A stretch of DNA of 64,000 bases from Phellopilus nigrolimitatus (GCA_021029095.1 JAJOHG010000003.1:682001-746000); one strand, 5' to 3'. Shown: positions 35,510-50,042, counted from the stretch's first letter. Numbers and translations: made by a program. The notes: generated from the letters alone by a model not told the origin.

Positions 35510-37203
35510 TCAGTTCATCTCGATGTCCTCATCCGCGCCGGGTCGAGGCTCACCGCGCACAGTCGAGATGACAAGTTCGCGGCGCACCTCTGGCCCGATT
35601 TGTGCGTGCGGCGTTGCACGCACGACATCGAGCAGTGCATCTTTTTGTTCGGGAGTTAGGTCTGCGGCATACCTATTAAGATATCCGAATTTATTGAGTA
35701 AACCAAAAGGAAAAAGGAAAATAAATAACCCGCACCGTTGCGTGAAGACCAGCAAGCTCTGATGCCAGAGTACGGGGAGCTTCTCGCTCTCGCCGCGCTT
35801 CGCCTTGTACGTATTCGAGAGGCGGATGAAATGGAACACGAGCGCGTCGACGACCTTGTATGGCAGCGCGTACTTCTTGTCGACGAGCACGCGTATGAAA
35901 AGCGAGTTCGGGCCGCTGTAGTCCATGTTCGCGAGGCGGATGATCGCAGCGGCGGAGTGCACGAGCGGGACCTTGACCTTGGCGAGCACGCTCGCGACGA
36001 TGGCGGCCTCCTTGAGCGTGCAGCCGGTCTCGAGGAGGGGGAAGATGATGCCCTTGAAGAACGCGCCGGGTTTGTACAGCGCGCGCTTGAGCGCCTCGTA
36101 GTAGTGCGGGCTGAGGCGCGCGTTCTCGCGGATGTCCTCGCGCACGGCGTCGAGCACGACGCCCTGCAGGAAGACGCGCGCCTGCGCGGGCTTCATGTTC
36201 GAGATGAAGATGCGCGTCGCGGCGCGGGTCGCCTGCGGAGACCAGTTCTCGGGCGACGTGAGCGCGAGGATGCGCGCCCACGCGGGCAGCGAGGGGATGA
36301 TCTTGAATGCCTTAGGCAACGGGCCGGATTTGTATTTGCCCTTTTGCAAAAGGGAGCCAACTCTGGGGGTCGTGCGATTAGGGGAGGAGGAGAAGTTAGA
36401 TCAAGTGAATGCGCCGCGTACTTTGTGTAGACTTCAACTACTTTGGGGTTCAGCCCCTCTGCAGGATTTGGCGCACGATCTGGATCTTGTATGCGCACTG
36501 GGAGTAAGGTGGGCTTAGGAAGAGGACAAAGAGGCGCACAGGACTGAATAAGTGTGTACCTTTTGTTATTTTTTGAACGGAAGTAGCTTCGGCGTCACCT
36601 TCGTCTAGCTTGGCGAAGATCATGTCGGCAAGCGTTTTTCGTTCATTGGCACTGGGTGGAAGCAGCGTGTCGAGGGTCTCGAGGTCTCCTGCATCTATTT
36701 GCTGTAGAAATTTCAATCAGTATTAGCTTGACTGAGAGGAATTAATGAAAACGGACCAACTCCGGGTACTCCTCCTCCTCCAGGATCTCATCACCAGACT
36801 GATCGCCCATATCATCATTTTCGTCGTCTATGTCGCTATTCGAGCGGGCATGCAAGAAGGTGGCACGCTTGGTGTTGTTTTCGTCGTCCTCCTGGTCGTC
36901 ATTTGCGACTTCCAGCTCTTCCTGTTGGACCTTTGCAAGCTCAAAAATCCGTTGAGAAGTCTTGGGATCGAGGATGATCTATACAAGACGGCACTGGTCA
37001 GAATAAGATATTGGACATGTTTGGCGTAGTAGATGCAAACGCACCTCGTCATTCTCATCGTTGCCATCGCCGGCTTTCCTGGACTTTGTGCGCTTTCCCG
37101 GGCGGGAGACATTGCCGTATTTCTCCTGTAACTCGTCCTCTTTGAGCTGGACGAGGAGAGGGTCGTGTCTTGTCTTGCCTGTGGGTTTTGAAGCGCGCGG
37201 CAT
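35510..37203 (-). CDS. ENP1: Bystin / Enp1, 40S subunit biogenesis factor
   Basis: Enp1/bystin is a nucleolar and cytoplasmic factor on pre-40S particles, needed for 18S rRNA processing and export. It starts at the ATG at 37203 (MPRASKPTGKTRHDPLLVQL) with a basic N-terminus (RPGKRTKSRK). An acidic stretch follows, then the bystin core: KVVEVYTKVGSLLQKGKYKS, GPLPKAFKIIPSLPAWARIL, ATRIFISNMKPAQARVFLQG, YEALKRALYKPGAFFKGIIF, YALPYKVVDALVFHF and LPVLWHQSLLVFTQRYAADL. The stop is at 35510-35512. At least five exons are seen. Exon order and family blocks match throughout. It is divergent from UXS1 with a 470-bp shared upstream region. Confidence 0.95.
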
Positions 37204-37674
37204 GGTTGGGAAGGGAGGTCGAAAATAAAGAAATTAAAAATTGAATTAAAAATTAAAAAATAGGCGGCTAGGAGGGACCCTAGACACCCAAGCGTGCGAT
37301 GATCGACGGACAAGCCGAGATGGATCTCAACCTAAGCCGTCCTCGACAGAGTCGACTGCACTGCACTCAGCCTGAACGTGTCTCTGTCCTCCAGCAAACT
37401 ACTTGGAAAACAATCCAAATCTGAACATACAATGGCGGCAAATAAGACGAGTGTCGGTAGGACGAAAACGGTGAGCAAAATGCCAACTTGTTTGATTGAT
37501 TACATCGCTATACTTGAGGAGGAAAGGAGGAAAGGAGGAAGAAGGGAAAGGAGGAACTAGCGTATCATTCGGCATTGGCTGTGTTGCGCGCTCTTTGCGG
37601 AACGGGAATGGGCTTGGGAACTAGTCGTCCTATTTAAAAGTCCATGTCCCCTCCAACAACGGAACAGAGAACAA
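37204..37674. other. Divergent promoter region, ENP1 / UXS1
   Basis: This 470-bp stretch lies between divergent start codons. It contains an AT-rich patch next to ENP1 (37220-37262) and a purine-rich ggagg repeat around 37518-37558. It presumably carries both promoters; no gene is called. Confidence 0.4.
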
Positions 37675-39330
37675 ATGGCCGCCCCTCACAGACAACACGC
37701 TTACACACAGTCTGCTAACGTCTCCTTGTTCAACCCACAGATCACCATCCTCGACAAGGAGGGCGTCGAGATCACCTCAGTCGGCTTCACCCGCTTCGGC
37801 TTCGACTGCGAGGTCCCCCTCCGCGCCCTTCGTGCCCTCTACCTCCGCCCCCACTACGTCAACACCGCAAGCCCAAAGCACACTCCCGATGGCACTGTCT
37901 CCCTCGCGCAGGAAATCGTCAGGGTTGACGACGACCATGACATGTTCACCGGCGGCGATGCCGACATGTACCAGTCCAAGTCCATATACCATCCCGACTC
38001 TCACTCTATCTCCTACACCACTCTCTCCCGCTTCCCCCCAGTGAAACTCCTCCCCCCATTCCAGCGCAAACGCATCCTTGTCACCGGTGGCGCAGGTTTC
38101 GTCGGCTCCCACCTCGTCGACCGGCTCATGCTCCTCGGTCATGAGGTTACCGTGCTTGACAACTTCTTTACCGGTTCTCGCACAAATGTGAGCCACTGGG
38201 TCGGCCACCCTAACTTTGAGATGGTCCGCCACGACGTTGTCGAGCCCTTCATGATCGAATGCGACCGTACGTCTCTCTATTTGATTCTAAAATTCCTGCA
38301 ACCAGCTAATTTACAATATGAGACAGAAATCTACCATTTGGCTTGCCCTGCATCGCCGCCTCACTACCAGGCGAACCCTGTGAAAACTATCAAGACCTCC
38401 TTCCTTGGTACTCTGAACATGCTCGGTCTCGCCAAACGCACGAAGGCTCGTTTCTTGATCAGCAGTACATCTGGTGCGCTGCCTAAATTGCTGGGTGTAA
38501 ACTCTAAGCTGAAATTTTATGTTCCCGCTTTAGAGGTATATGGTGACCCCGAAGTTCACCCACAACCGGAAACTTAGTGCGTCCTTCTACACTGCACGAA
38601 TATATTGTATTCAATTTTATTTTAATCGGAAATAGCTGGGGAAATGTCAACCCGATCGGTGTGCGTGCTTGTTACGACGAGGGAAAGCGCGTCGCCGAGA
38701 CTATGACATACGCTTTTCATAACCGAGATGGCGTTGACGTGCGAGTAGCCCGGATATTTAATACCTATGGTTAGTACAGTTTTTGTTCCTCAAAGAAAAG
38801 AAAAAGGTGCTGACACGAGTTGATATAGGGCCGAGAAGTATGTGTTATTCTTGAAAGCTACTTGAAGAAGACTAATACTACATCTCGCAGTGAATCCGCA
38901 GGACGGTCGTGTCGTGTCCAACTTCATCGTGCAGGCACTCCGTGGCGAGGACCTGACGATATACGGCGGCGGAAAGCAGACGCGTTCGTTCCAGTACATC
39001 CACGACCTCATCGACGGCATGATCGCGTGCATGAACTCGGACTTTGACCAGCCGATCAACCTGGGAAACAGCGAGGAGTTCTCGATCGGCGAGTTCGCGG
39101 ACCTCGTGCGCGAGATCGTCGAGAAGGTGCAGCGCGAGGACGGCGAGGAGAACGTGCGCCGCGTCGGCGTGCGCGACATGGAGATGCCGAAGGACGACCC
39201 GCAGCAGCGCAAGCCGGACACGACGCGTGCGAAGGAGGTGCTCGACTGGCAGCCGCGCTGGACGGTCCGCATGGGCCTGGAGGAGATGGTGCGCTATTAC
39301 AAGGCGAAGATGGCTGAGGGCAGCCTCTGA
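37675..39330 (+). CDS. UXS1: UDP-glucuronate decarboxylase (UDP-xylose synthase)
   Basis: UXS converts UDP-glucuronate to UDP-xylose using bound NAD, supplying xylose for glycans. The model joins 37675-38266, 38327-38473, 38534-38576, 38636-38769, 38829-38837 and 38891-39330, giving 454 residues in one frame. The extended short-chain dehydrogenase marks are the Rossmann loop [51 protein letters not shown], the catalytic Y-x-x-x-K in [22 protein letters not shown], and [19 protein letters not shown]. Exon 5 is a 9-nt micro-exon (GGCCGAGAA) that supplies G-P-R-M in the most conserved loop of the family. The first 120 residues lack an obvious membrane helix, so a cytosolic enzyme is likely. Confidence 0.96.
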
Positions 39331-39593
39331 GTGGCGGTACATAGATGCGGACTGCTTGGGTTATACTTTTCTGGTTACAGTAAAATTTCCTTCCTTCTTT
39401 TCTCAGACTGTAGACCGTGACTATGGGGCACACAAATTGGTAGAATCTCGTTAGACTTTTCATAGGGGCTATGTATTAGATACTTTATCCCTTTATGTTG
39501 TATCGGAGAACACTCCAAGGCTGGCAAGTCCCGATTCGTAATCCGTGCCGACAAGTACGCGGCGTGCCGCCTCTTGGTTTGAACACGCCAACC

Positions 39594-41199
39594 ATGGACG
39601 CCAAACTCGCCCAATTGCAGTCGATCAGCCAAAAGGACAAAGCGGCGGGCTACCTCTCTTTGCTCTCCGAGGCGCTCGCGCAGCCAGACGCCGGCGCGGT
39701 GGCGCGCGACGTGCACGCGGTCCTCGAGGCCGCGCTCACGCAGGACCACGTCGGGATCGTCGTCGGGCGCCAGGTGCTCGCGGAGCTCGTGTCGGGCCTC
39801 GCGGGGGGCGCTGCGCGCGACAGGGACCTCAAGAAACGGATCGTGGAGGATGCGCTCGCGATCGCCGCACCGCGCGGCGTGAGCTTTGAGGAGCAGGTGC
39901 ATGTGCCAGCCGATTCCGAGGCGAGACTCGGCCTTGCTTACTTTCTTTGGGCGGCGATGAATAGGTCAACAGTCTGCGCTTCCAGCTTGCGGACCTCCTC
40001 GAGGAGGAGGAGGATTGGAGCGGCTCTGCGCACATCCTCACGGGCATCCAGCTAGAGTGCGCACTGTCCCTTTGTCTCCTTCCCGCTTTCGTTCGCATCT
40101 CACATATGCGCACACTGGATCCTCCAGGCACGCGCAAGACGAGGAGAAACTAAAGGTGTACATCCGCATCGTGCGGCTGCTGCTCGAGGAGGAGGACTCT
40201 GTGCAGGCGGAGACATACTACAAGCGCGCCGCGCTGCTCGTGAACGCCAAGACAGACCGCGAGACGTCGCTCAACTTCAAGCTCTGCCAGGCGCGCATCA
40301 ACGACTACACACGCAAGTTCCTCGAGGCCGCGAGCAGGTACCACGAGCTCAGCTGGGCGGGCGAGGTCGACGAGGAGGAGCGATCAATCATGCTGTGCGC
40401 GATATCCCCCACTCTACTTGTTTCTCAACTAAATGTAATGCAGGTCGTCCGCAGTGACGTGCGCCGTCCTCGCTCCCGCAGGTCCCAACCGTTCGCGCGT
40501 GCTCGCATCGCTATGTCGTGACGAGCGCACGACACAACTGCCGTCGTACAACATCCTTTCCAAGATGTTCCTCGATCGCATTTTGCGCCTTGCGGAGGTG
40601 AAAGAGTTTGAGGCGACGCTCAAGTCTCACCAGCTCGCCCGCATCGCACAGTCGTCGAATGACCGGCTCGCCGCGTCAGCCTCATCTGACGCAGACGACG
40701 GTGCCGCGGAGACGGGTGCGGGCGCTGGCGAGGCCGTGTCGACGCGGACGGGCCCGAGCACGGTGCTCGACCGCGCGGTGCTCGAGCACAACCTGCTCGC
40801 GTCGTCTAAGATCTACAACAACATCACGTTTTACGGGCTCGGTGCGCTGCTTGATCTGACTCCGGGGGCGGCGGAGACAATGGCGCGGCGGATGATCGAG
40901 CAGGGTCGGCTCAAGGGCTCGATCGACCAGGTCGAGCGGCTCATCTGGTTCGAGGACAGTAAGGAGGAGGACGACGCGCAAGGCAAGGCCGGCGGTCTTG
41001 GTGAAGTCGATATGCACACAGAAGACACGGGGGCACCGCACACGAAGAAATGGGACATGCAGATTCGAATGACGGCTGCAAACGTGAGCATTCACTTCTG
41101 ATCGTGTCCATACGTTCTAACCAGGCTCCGCTACAGGTCGAATCAATTGTACAACACTTAGCTGATAAAAATCTTGTAACATTTGCCGCGGCCTCATAA
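39594..41199 (+). CDS. CSN4: COP9 signalosome subunit 4
   Basis: CSN4 is a PCI-domain subunit of the COP9 signalosome, which removes NEDD8 from cullins. The model joins 39594-39896, 39965-40056, 40128-40394, 40444-41083 and 41137-41199, encoding 454 residues (human 406). N-terminal helical repeats include EEEDWSGSAHILTGIQLE, LKVYIRIVRLLLEEEDSVQA and CQARINDYTRKFLEAASRYH. The PCI part includes VLEHNLLASSKIYNNITFYG and MARRMIEQGRLKGSIDQVER, then a C-terminal helix VESIVQHLADKNLV. Extra length comes from a Ser/Ala/Gly-rich loop (40670-40760) and an acidic loop near 40960. It is functionally linked to RBX1 and the DCAF in this window. Confidence 0.93.
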
Positions 41200-41407
41200 T
41201 CAACCCCGCCACTTCTTGTATTCACAACATCCCTCGTTGCTATAACCTGCTTCTCTCAATCCAACCGTATAATGCATGAGTAGATAGATCGTCATTAAAT
41301 GTATCTTTGCATACTTATACAATGAATGTTCGGAGAAGAGGGGTTGGATGAATGTCAGAAAGCAACACAAAACAGCTAAGGACGTAAAATAAGTATATCG
41401 GCGTGTA

Positions 41408-44400
41408 TCAATGAGGGGGTGGTCCGGATGAGCCAGCAGATGTATTTGTAGATGGGCCGTCAAGTTTCCTGCGCTTCTTCGCACGCTCGCGCTTCGACTC
41501 AAATTCGTGCCACTCGCCTTCCAGAGAAGACAGTCTGAGGGGAAAGTCAAAATTCGCTGAGACGCAGATAAAAAGATGCCAGAGGGCGTACCCGACAGGA
41601 AGCACGGGCGGCGGGTCCTCTTGGCTGAAGTACGGGGCCTCGAGTGCTTGGTCTGCGGTAGCTCGTTGTGCCGGGTCGTACGACAGCAGAAGTTCGGCCA
41701 AGTCAAGACCAGCAGGCGTGAGCCACCTTGATAACTCGTTAGCTCCAGGTAAACGTTTGCGTCACGAGTGCGTACTTATGGAATAAATCACGGAAGCGGT
41801 TGCGAATCGTGTCTTTAGGTTTGACAAGCTCAAACCAGGGCATGTCCGCGAGGTCAGGCCATTCTTCGGACGTAGGTGTGCCGAGAATCTTGTAAATGAC
41901 ATCCAGCTGATGGATCTCGTCATTACCCTGGAAGACCGGCTTCTTGCAGAAGAGCTCGAGCATTATGCACCTTCGGAAAAAATGAGTAACAATAAATGGT
42001 TAGCATGATTTAAACCAAACATACCCTGCACTCCACATGTCGACCTCCGGTCCATAAACAGTCGTCCCTAGCAGCAACTCAGGAGGGCGATACCAAAGCG
42101 TGATTACTCGGTTGGTGTAATCCGCCCGACGACGCTTCTGATAGAACCGAGCGAGCCCGAAATCTGCCAATTTGAGCTCACCACGGTTGTTGAGAAGAAT
42201 GTTGGACCCTTTTATGTCTCGATGAATAACACCCTTCCGGTGAAGGTATGACAGACCCTGAAGCATTTGCTGACATAATGATTTGAGGTGCGCGTTAGTG
42301 AAAGCAAACTGTGTCTGGGAAAGAACACCTGTCAAATCATGATCCATGTACTCGAAGACCATGTACACTGATCCTAAAATTTGTTCGCATTAGTTCATAA
42401 TAATGTTCTACCATAAGTAGAAATTGCCATACCATGGTGCACCATCATCTCCATGAGTTGTACGACATTGACATGCCGAAGCGACTGCAGAAGCTTGATT
42501 TCTCGCATTGCAGTAACAGGGAACCCGTCTCGCTCTGCCTCCATTCGGATGCGCTTGAGCGCGACATGAACGCCGCTGACAGTGTTTCGGGCCTTGTACA
42601 CCTTGCCGAAGGTCCCCTCACCGACCTGACTCACGATCGCGTATAGCTGGTCCCTGGGTACATCCGCAGGCCGTTGCTTCTCATTCTCTTCTCCAGCTTG
42701 ACGCACAGATGGCGAAGGGACGGAACTATCAAGTTGAACGGGCATGTCCATGGGACGTCCCGATGGCACAGTACCATCTCGACTTGTCTCCCCATTGGTT
42801 GAAATTATGTCGTCGGGAGTGACGACACGATTACCTTGCCTAGGCGTGGTCTCCAATGATGATCCTTCCCGAGTATATACTCCGTTCTTAACGCGCGGAG
42901 ACGGCGATCGTCGCACAATATCCCGCTGCGGTCGTGCTTGAGGAACACTCGAATCCGAGTCGTCTTCATCACCAGGAAAAAATCGCTTGATCGAAGCGCT
43001 GCTCTGAACGAGACCGATAGGCTTGAATCCAGCTCTCCGCTTGGCTCCTCTTTGTTGAATACTCATCTGTGCATCGACGACCGCAACCGGTGATGTCTGC
43101 ACGACAGGTGTTGCATCCAACAAAAATTTTGCAGGCAAAGCAGTCGCAGGCGGTGGCATAGTCTCATATGGGTCATGATTAGAGGCGGCAGTATCCATTT
43201 CGTAAGATTCTCGGGGTAACGCAACAGAGCTCGTAGACTGTATCAAGTAGATGAATGTCAAATATCCAGGAGTCTGTTGTCGAAGACGTACCAATCGTCG
43301 CTCCAAAGTCTTCCCGCCTTTCGCAGCATGACCATTCCGCACATCGTTGTATTGGCGACCCGACTGGCCAACCGATAGACGCGCCATTGACTTCGCTTGC
43401 AACTCGATATCACGAAGAGAGGTGGCTGTCGGAAGTCGATGCTTGGCTTTGCGCCTAACATCAGGATCTTCGCTACTGCTCCTACTTCTGCTACGGCTTC
43501 GACTAGAACGTGAAGAGATGCTCGGGCGTCGAGGACGACCACGACTCTCGTTCGTGCGCCGCGCCGCGACAGGGGGGGCTGGTGACCAAGCTGGCGATCT
43601 GCTTCGACGATTGATTTTTTTTGTAACAATGCGCTCAGAACTGACATCCCTTCGGCTAATGGGCTCTTCAATCCTTGGACGACGCTGGGGAGACATAGAC
43701 CTGGATCTCGAACGATTGGTAGAACGCTTTGAGTATATGGAGACAGCGGGAGACCGCGAGCGCGAGTCCGGAGAGTACGCATGCCTGCGCTTCCCTGTTA
43801 AGGCCTTTGTGTCCTTTGTGTAGTCCTTATTCGCAGGCCGGTAGTCCCTCCTCTGCCAACTAGGAGAAAGAATAGATTAACAGAAGTCATACAAAGAGAA
43901 ATTAGAATTTAGACTTGCTTATTCATGCTGTCGTCCTTCCGCACATCCCTTTTCTGGTTCGGTAAGCCTTTCTTCTTATTTTTTCCAAACTTTTTATTGC
44001 TGTTCCGTAGTGAAGGTGGTTGGAAGTCGGTACGCTCATAGCGTTGAGGCTGGCCGCCGTCTCGTTCTCGAGACTTCCAAGTTGGCGCAGGTTCCCATTG
44101 ACGATCAACATGGGACGAGCGTTCTGCTTCTCGCCCCCTCTCGCGTTCGCGATCCGGATCTCGCTCTCGGTCATGATTCGAAGTTCTCCACTGCTGTCGA
44201 CTGTCGGCGCCTTCGGACCAGTTTGAAGATTTACGATCACGACTTGAATCTTCGGTCCATCCTTCGTCTTTCGCTCGCCAACCGTGCGATTGATGTGAGT
44301 ACTTGTCGTCCCTGCTATATCTCCCTTTCTCCAGCTCCTGCCGGGCTTCATCACGAGGCCAATCGTCATACCCTTTCCCGGTTTTGCTTCCCTCATCGTA

Positions 44401-44844
44401 TCTTGAGAGAACAGTTGTTACAGGCCATGTCCGACTCTCTGAAAATGAGGCCGTGCTGTACCTATGATCATCGCGTTTCGCCCATTCCCGACTCGCTGAC
44501 GAGTAGTGCGAGGGCTCGGTAGGGCGACTGGGCCAGCTTTCAGAGCGGTCGTAATAGTCCTCTCGACGCGGTTGAGTGTACCCGTCGTCACGATAGCGCT
44601 CGTGAGTGGAAGAGTAAGCTGCGTCTGACATTCTCCACTCTTCAGAACGATGGCCGCGGGACGTTGGATCGGGGTAGGCGCGATGCGGCGTCGACGTGCT
44701 ACCGTACACTTCAGCCCGACTCGAATGATGCTGCGAACGGCTGTACGACTCAGAGCGACGGTCGTCTACCCGTGAGACAGCCAACAGCTCATCGTCATCA
44801 CCGTGCCGCTGGTGCCTTCTAGATCTCGCGTGTGACGAATGCAT
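41408..44844 (-). CDS. CTK1: CTK1/CDK12-type kinase with RS-rich N-terminus
   Basis: This is the catalytic subunit of the CTD kinase that phosphorylates Ser2 of RNA polymerase II during elongation. The kinase domain shows GEGTFGKVY, VALKRIR, a PVTAMRE helix in place of the PSTAIRE type, YMVFEYMDHDLTGVLSQTQF, the catalytic HRDIKGSNILL, DFGLARF, a T-loop YTNRVITLWYRPPELLLG, and VDMWSAGC. These match CDK12/CTK1 rather than CDK9/BUR1. A C-terminal basic tail ends at 41408. Upstream, the exon beginning with MHSSHARSRR (ATG at 44844) splices near 43918 into the RS-rich exon containing RRDYRPANKDYTKDT and RSRSPAVS in the same frame. The gene therefore starts at 44844, and the product is about 1,000 residues, half of it disordered Arg/Ser/Asp-rich sequence. 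Confidence 0.92.
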
Positions 44845-45712
44845 GAGTGATTAGAGATGTAAAGGAAGCAGGAACGGGTGGAAAGTTGAGTTGAAGGTTG
44901 TTGCCGGGTTTTACACAATGTGTTGTTGCTGTCTCAGGTGTATAGTCGCGAAAAAAAGAACCGCAGAGAACGATCCTGAGTTACGTGACCCGTCCTGGAA
45001 AGAGGTCGCTCCCGAACTCGCTACAGACGGCCTCTCAGCCACTCAGACCAAACACCCCGCCCTTGCTGTCCGAGTGAAGAGAACGTAAGCCAACAGTTGT
45101 AACGAATGCGCGGCACCACAGTAGAGGCGATCAGAAAAGACCGGTTCTCAACTTACTCACTGTTCTGGATTGGTGCCGCTCTTGGGCTTAAAGAACAGGA
45201 GACAACAATCAGCACATAACACTTAACTTCTGTATGGAGACAGACCTACCACTTACGTGTAATGTGCCTATGGTGTATATTCGCGCAGAGTGATAAGTTC
45301 CAATTCAAAATTGACGCGGGAAACGCGTCTTCGCAGTCTTGACGCCCAATTCTGCAGGTGATTTTTGCCGCGTATCGTCCTATTGGCCGTAGTGTGGTAA
45401 CTCGTCGAGTTCTTCACCTGTATGACGGCGCAGAGCTCAGACGCAAAACAGCTCAATCATGCGCAAGCATATTGTCGTACTTACAAGCTATAAACGCGCG
45501 GTGACTGTAAAAGTCAGAACCTTACAGCTACACGCCGAATCCGGAAAATGTAGTCACCGGTGGCGCTGTATGGCAGAGCCACATGTGGATAGCGAGTGCA
45601 CAACCGACTGCGCGAGGATTAGGTCGAGATCAGGGGGAACCGCTTACACCACTGAACCCGGAGATATGCAATACAAGAATGATAATACATAACCAATTAC
45701 ATGCAGCTGCTG
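44845..45712. other. CTK1 upstream region
   Basis: This 870-bp stretch lies between the CTK1 start codon and the stop of the next minus-strand gene. Short frames on both strands show no family features. It presumably holds the CTK1 promoter and the neighbour's 3' untranslated region. Confidence 0.4.
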
Positions 45713-48149
45713 CTACTGGGGTGTACATTGAGAGGCTCCATCCTCGGATTCATCATCTCCCTCTTGCCGCAGAGCCATCCCATACCGCGTGAGCAGACTG
45801 GCAAATCCAAATTGCATCACAGATCTACGGGCCGTAGAGTCGGAGGAGTTCCTTTTTATGATTGCGTCGGCATTGCGCATTCTGGAGAAACTTGATTGCT
45901 TCTCTGTCGGAGCAAAAAGCTGATAGAGAGTAAAGGTGAGGGATATTTAATACATCGAAAAAAAGAAGTTTACCTTGACAGTTGTATCGATTCCGCTGCA
46001 TGCAACGAGAGGCAAACGGGGATGGTTTTCAATGACGTTGACAACAGACCCATCTCCCTCGTAAATTCCATGCAACCGACCACTGTTCTTTTCCCATAGG
46101 AAGAAATTCCCGTCGTCAGAACCAGAAGCAACGAATTCGTCTTCTACGCCTATGAAATTCACTATGGCAAAAATGGATTTATCAATGACGTCTGCACAAG
46201 GAGAATATACGCACCGTCCTTGACTGTCTCGATATTACAATGGCCGTCGAAGCGCCTTCGAGGCAAAATGGTGGGCGACTTAAACTTCTCGTCGAGCTCC
46301 GGAAAAGGCACCCCACTCTCCTCATCTTCTTCATCTTCTTCACTTTCGTCATCAGATCCTTCATGTAGCTGTGGGTCAACAAAATCGTCTGATGTCTGGA
46401 GGCCTTCCGCATTCAATTGAGAGCCTTCGGAGCTAGATGTAGATGGGGTCGTCGAATCTTCGTCGCTCAACCCTAAGTCTAAGGTAGGCTCTTTCGGAGA
46501 CAATTTGCGTTTCTTAGGATTCGGAGGCAAAATCGACGCACGCCGTGCTGCAAATTCGCAAGGTTGGTCGAGCACAGAGTAGAGGTAAACAGCATCTGCG
46601 CTGTATGCTGCATGTGATTTGAAAATGGCACCAAAAGACCAAGGATATCAGTAAAACAAATAAACATATTGCTTTGTGACACTGACAAAGTAGTACCTGA
46701 TGTTGAGATCAAGCCCTGTCCATCAGAGTAAAGTAAGCCAATTTCATACCTCGTGTCCGTTAGTCTGAGCCATGCGAGCGCCAGTGATATGTTCGCCTCG
46801 ACGAGAGACCCTCTGTGTTCGCCCAAACCGACGCACACAAGTTACGTAGTTTTCGTCCGTACATGGTACTCCCCATTCCCCTTGCAGTGTTCGACCGACC
46901 TGGCGGCGATCGAAAAGGTACCCCTATAGTAGAGTATTAGAAAGCTGCCCGCAAGCCTTGACAATTCTTGTATTGACGAAGGAAAAGTCATAGAAGCTCA
47001 CATGTGGTGACTCTCCGGCAACTACAAAAGTGTAGGGAGCAAGGGGAGAAAGGGCAAGAGTCGACAGGTCATGAGGTAGTTGTACGAGAGGTGGCGGACA
47101 TATGCCACGTGTTCTCGTACAACGATGAGGAGTGCGTAGATCATGCTGCCGAACAGCTCCATCCTTGAAATAAGGAGAAACGTTAAGTAGAATAGACAGT
47201 ACGCCAATGACCAGAATTCCAACCTCGGCCACCGTTAAAAATGTATCAGAACTCTCCTCTGTTACTATGCGTTTCGTACGCCCCGAATGGCATTTCAGGA
47301 CTCGAATACATGTATCCCTTTCACTAAAATGAAGCTCCGGCCCTTGTCCGACTGTCGTCAACGCACGTTCCACATCGAATACACGGACTTCGCGATCTCC
47401 GGCAACGGATGCTCTGCGAAGGGTTTCAAGTTCCAATTTAGAACGTAAGTACTAGTAGTGTCAGATTGTGAAATCGACTGGCTATGAAAGAGACATACAT
47501 CCGCGAGGACCAGGGTAGCACCTGCGCGTTGAAGATATTGGCGGTGTGTCCAGTATGAATTACGGAGCTTTGCTTATAAGGGTATGGTGTTGATGTGTCG
47601 CTTGGATCAAGTCTCCACAATCTCAATCTGCGAGGGAACAGGAAAATGGTCAGAATCTCAGATAGTAACACTTACAAATAACGCTCACGTTCTATCATCC
47701 CCTCCGCTAATGAGGACATCGCCATTAAGTGCCCAGCTCAGGGCATTTACGCATCTAAGTCAGTTCCAACCAATAGTTCGTCAATGTTACCCCGGCCCAA
47801 CATTTTTGGTACCAACGAACCCTGTATGTCCATATGCGTCGTCATCCCCAAGCACATTGACCCTATCCAGCGTTCCTCGGAATGCTCGTTTCAACGCCTT
47901 GCGTTGAAAAGCGTATGTCGCGGCTGATAGCAAAGGTGACTCTGTACGATCGTGCAGGAGTCTATGCATGCTTGATCGACTTTCATGGGTTTTTGGAGAA
48001 TAGGACGTATTGAGAGATGAGTTCTCTACAGAGGTCCGGGGCGGAGCTAGCTGGGGAATATTACTTGTACTAGGCTGGCTCTCGTCAGCTTCACGTTTGG
48101 AATCACTCTCAAGCACGAAGTCGGCCCAAGGATTAATTTCCATGTTCAT
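45713..48149 (-). CDS. DCAF-type WD40 protein (CUL4-DDB1 substrate receptor)
   Basis: The exons resemble DCAF5/6/8 proteins, WD40 substrate receptors of CUL4-DDB1 ubiquitin ligases. The ATG at 48149 begins MNMEINPWADF. WD-repeat blocks follow: CVNALSWALNGDVLISGGDD, HTGHTANIFNAQVLPWSS, AGDREVRVFDVERAL, CIRVLKCHSGRTKRIVTE, the repeat ending VRQHDLR (a D-x-R of the kind that contacts DDB1), and YEIGLLYSDGQGL. After a long acidic, Ser-rich insertion (46200-46500) the last repeats appear: EFVASGSDDGNFFLWEKNSG and HPRLPLVACSGIDTTVKLFA. This layout, with an insertion before the final two repeats, is typical of the group. The last exon ends in GASQCTPQ at the TAG at 45713. Assignment to a single DCAF number is not possible. 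Confidence 0.86.
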
Positions 48150-48515
48150 ACCCTTGTTCGTGTATTCCTTCAGTGAACTGTTTAATCAGACTTTCAGTCG
48201 AAACAAAAGCTCAGGGCAGACGAGTTTGGGCAAGAGCGTATCGTGTACTGGAAGTTGAACATAGATGTGGTGGAATGAGAGTAACTCCCTACTCTTAAAT
48301 CATCGGCGGCTGAAGCCGGATCGACGCAGTCTCGCAAACACGTGTCTAACGGAATAAATAGTGCCATTTCGTTCGATGACCACTAAGACATTAAAAGAAT
48401 GCAGAAGCTGCACTACAGTCATCGTAAAGGAAGCTTAGAGTCCGTGCAAGACATCACAAACTTTCCTGCCATACATAATGAAAGCGAAACGGAGAGTAGC
48501 GAAGAAGTCGAGAGT
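48150..48515. other. DCAF upstream region
   Basis: This 366-bp spacer lies between the DCAF start and the PEP4 stop codon. It is expected to hold the DCAF promoter and the PEP4 3' end. A 71-codon plus-strand frame crossing into PEP4 (48399-48614) is treated as chance. Confidence 0.4.

Positions 48516-50042
<1,527 letters not shown>

Noticed and set aside
43909..44844. A separate Arg/Ser-rich gene upstream of the kinase
   Set aside because: The exon has a donor near its end and splices in frame into the RS-rich exon of the kinase, so it is the kinase N-terminus.
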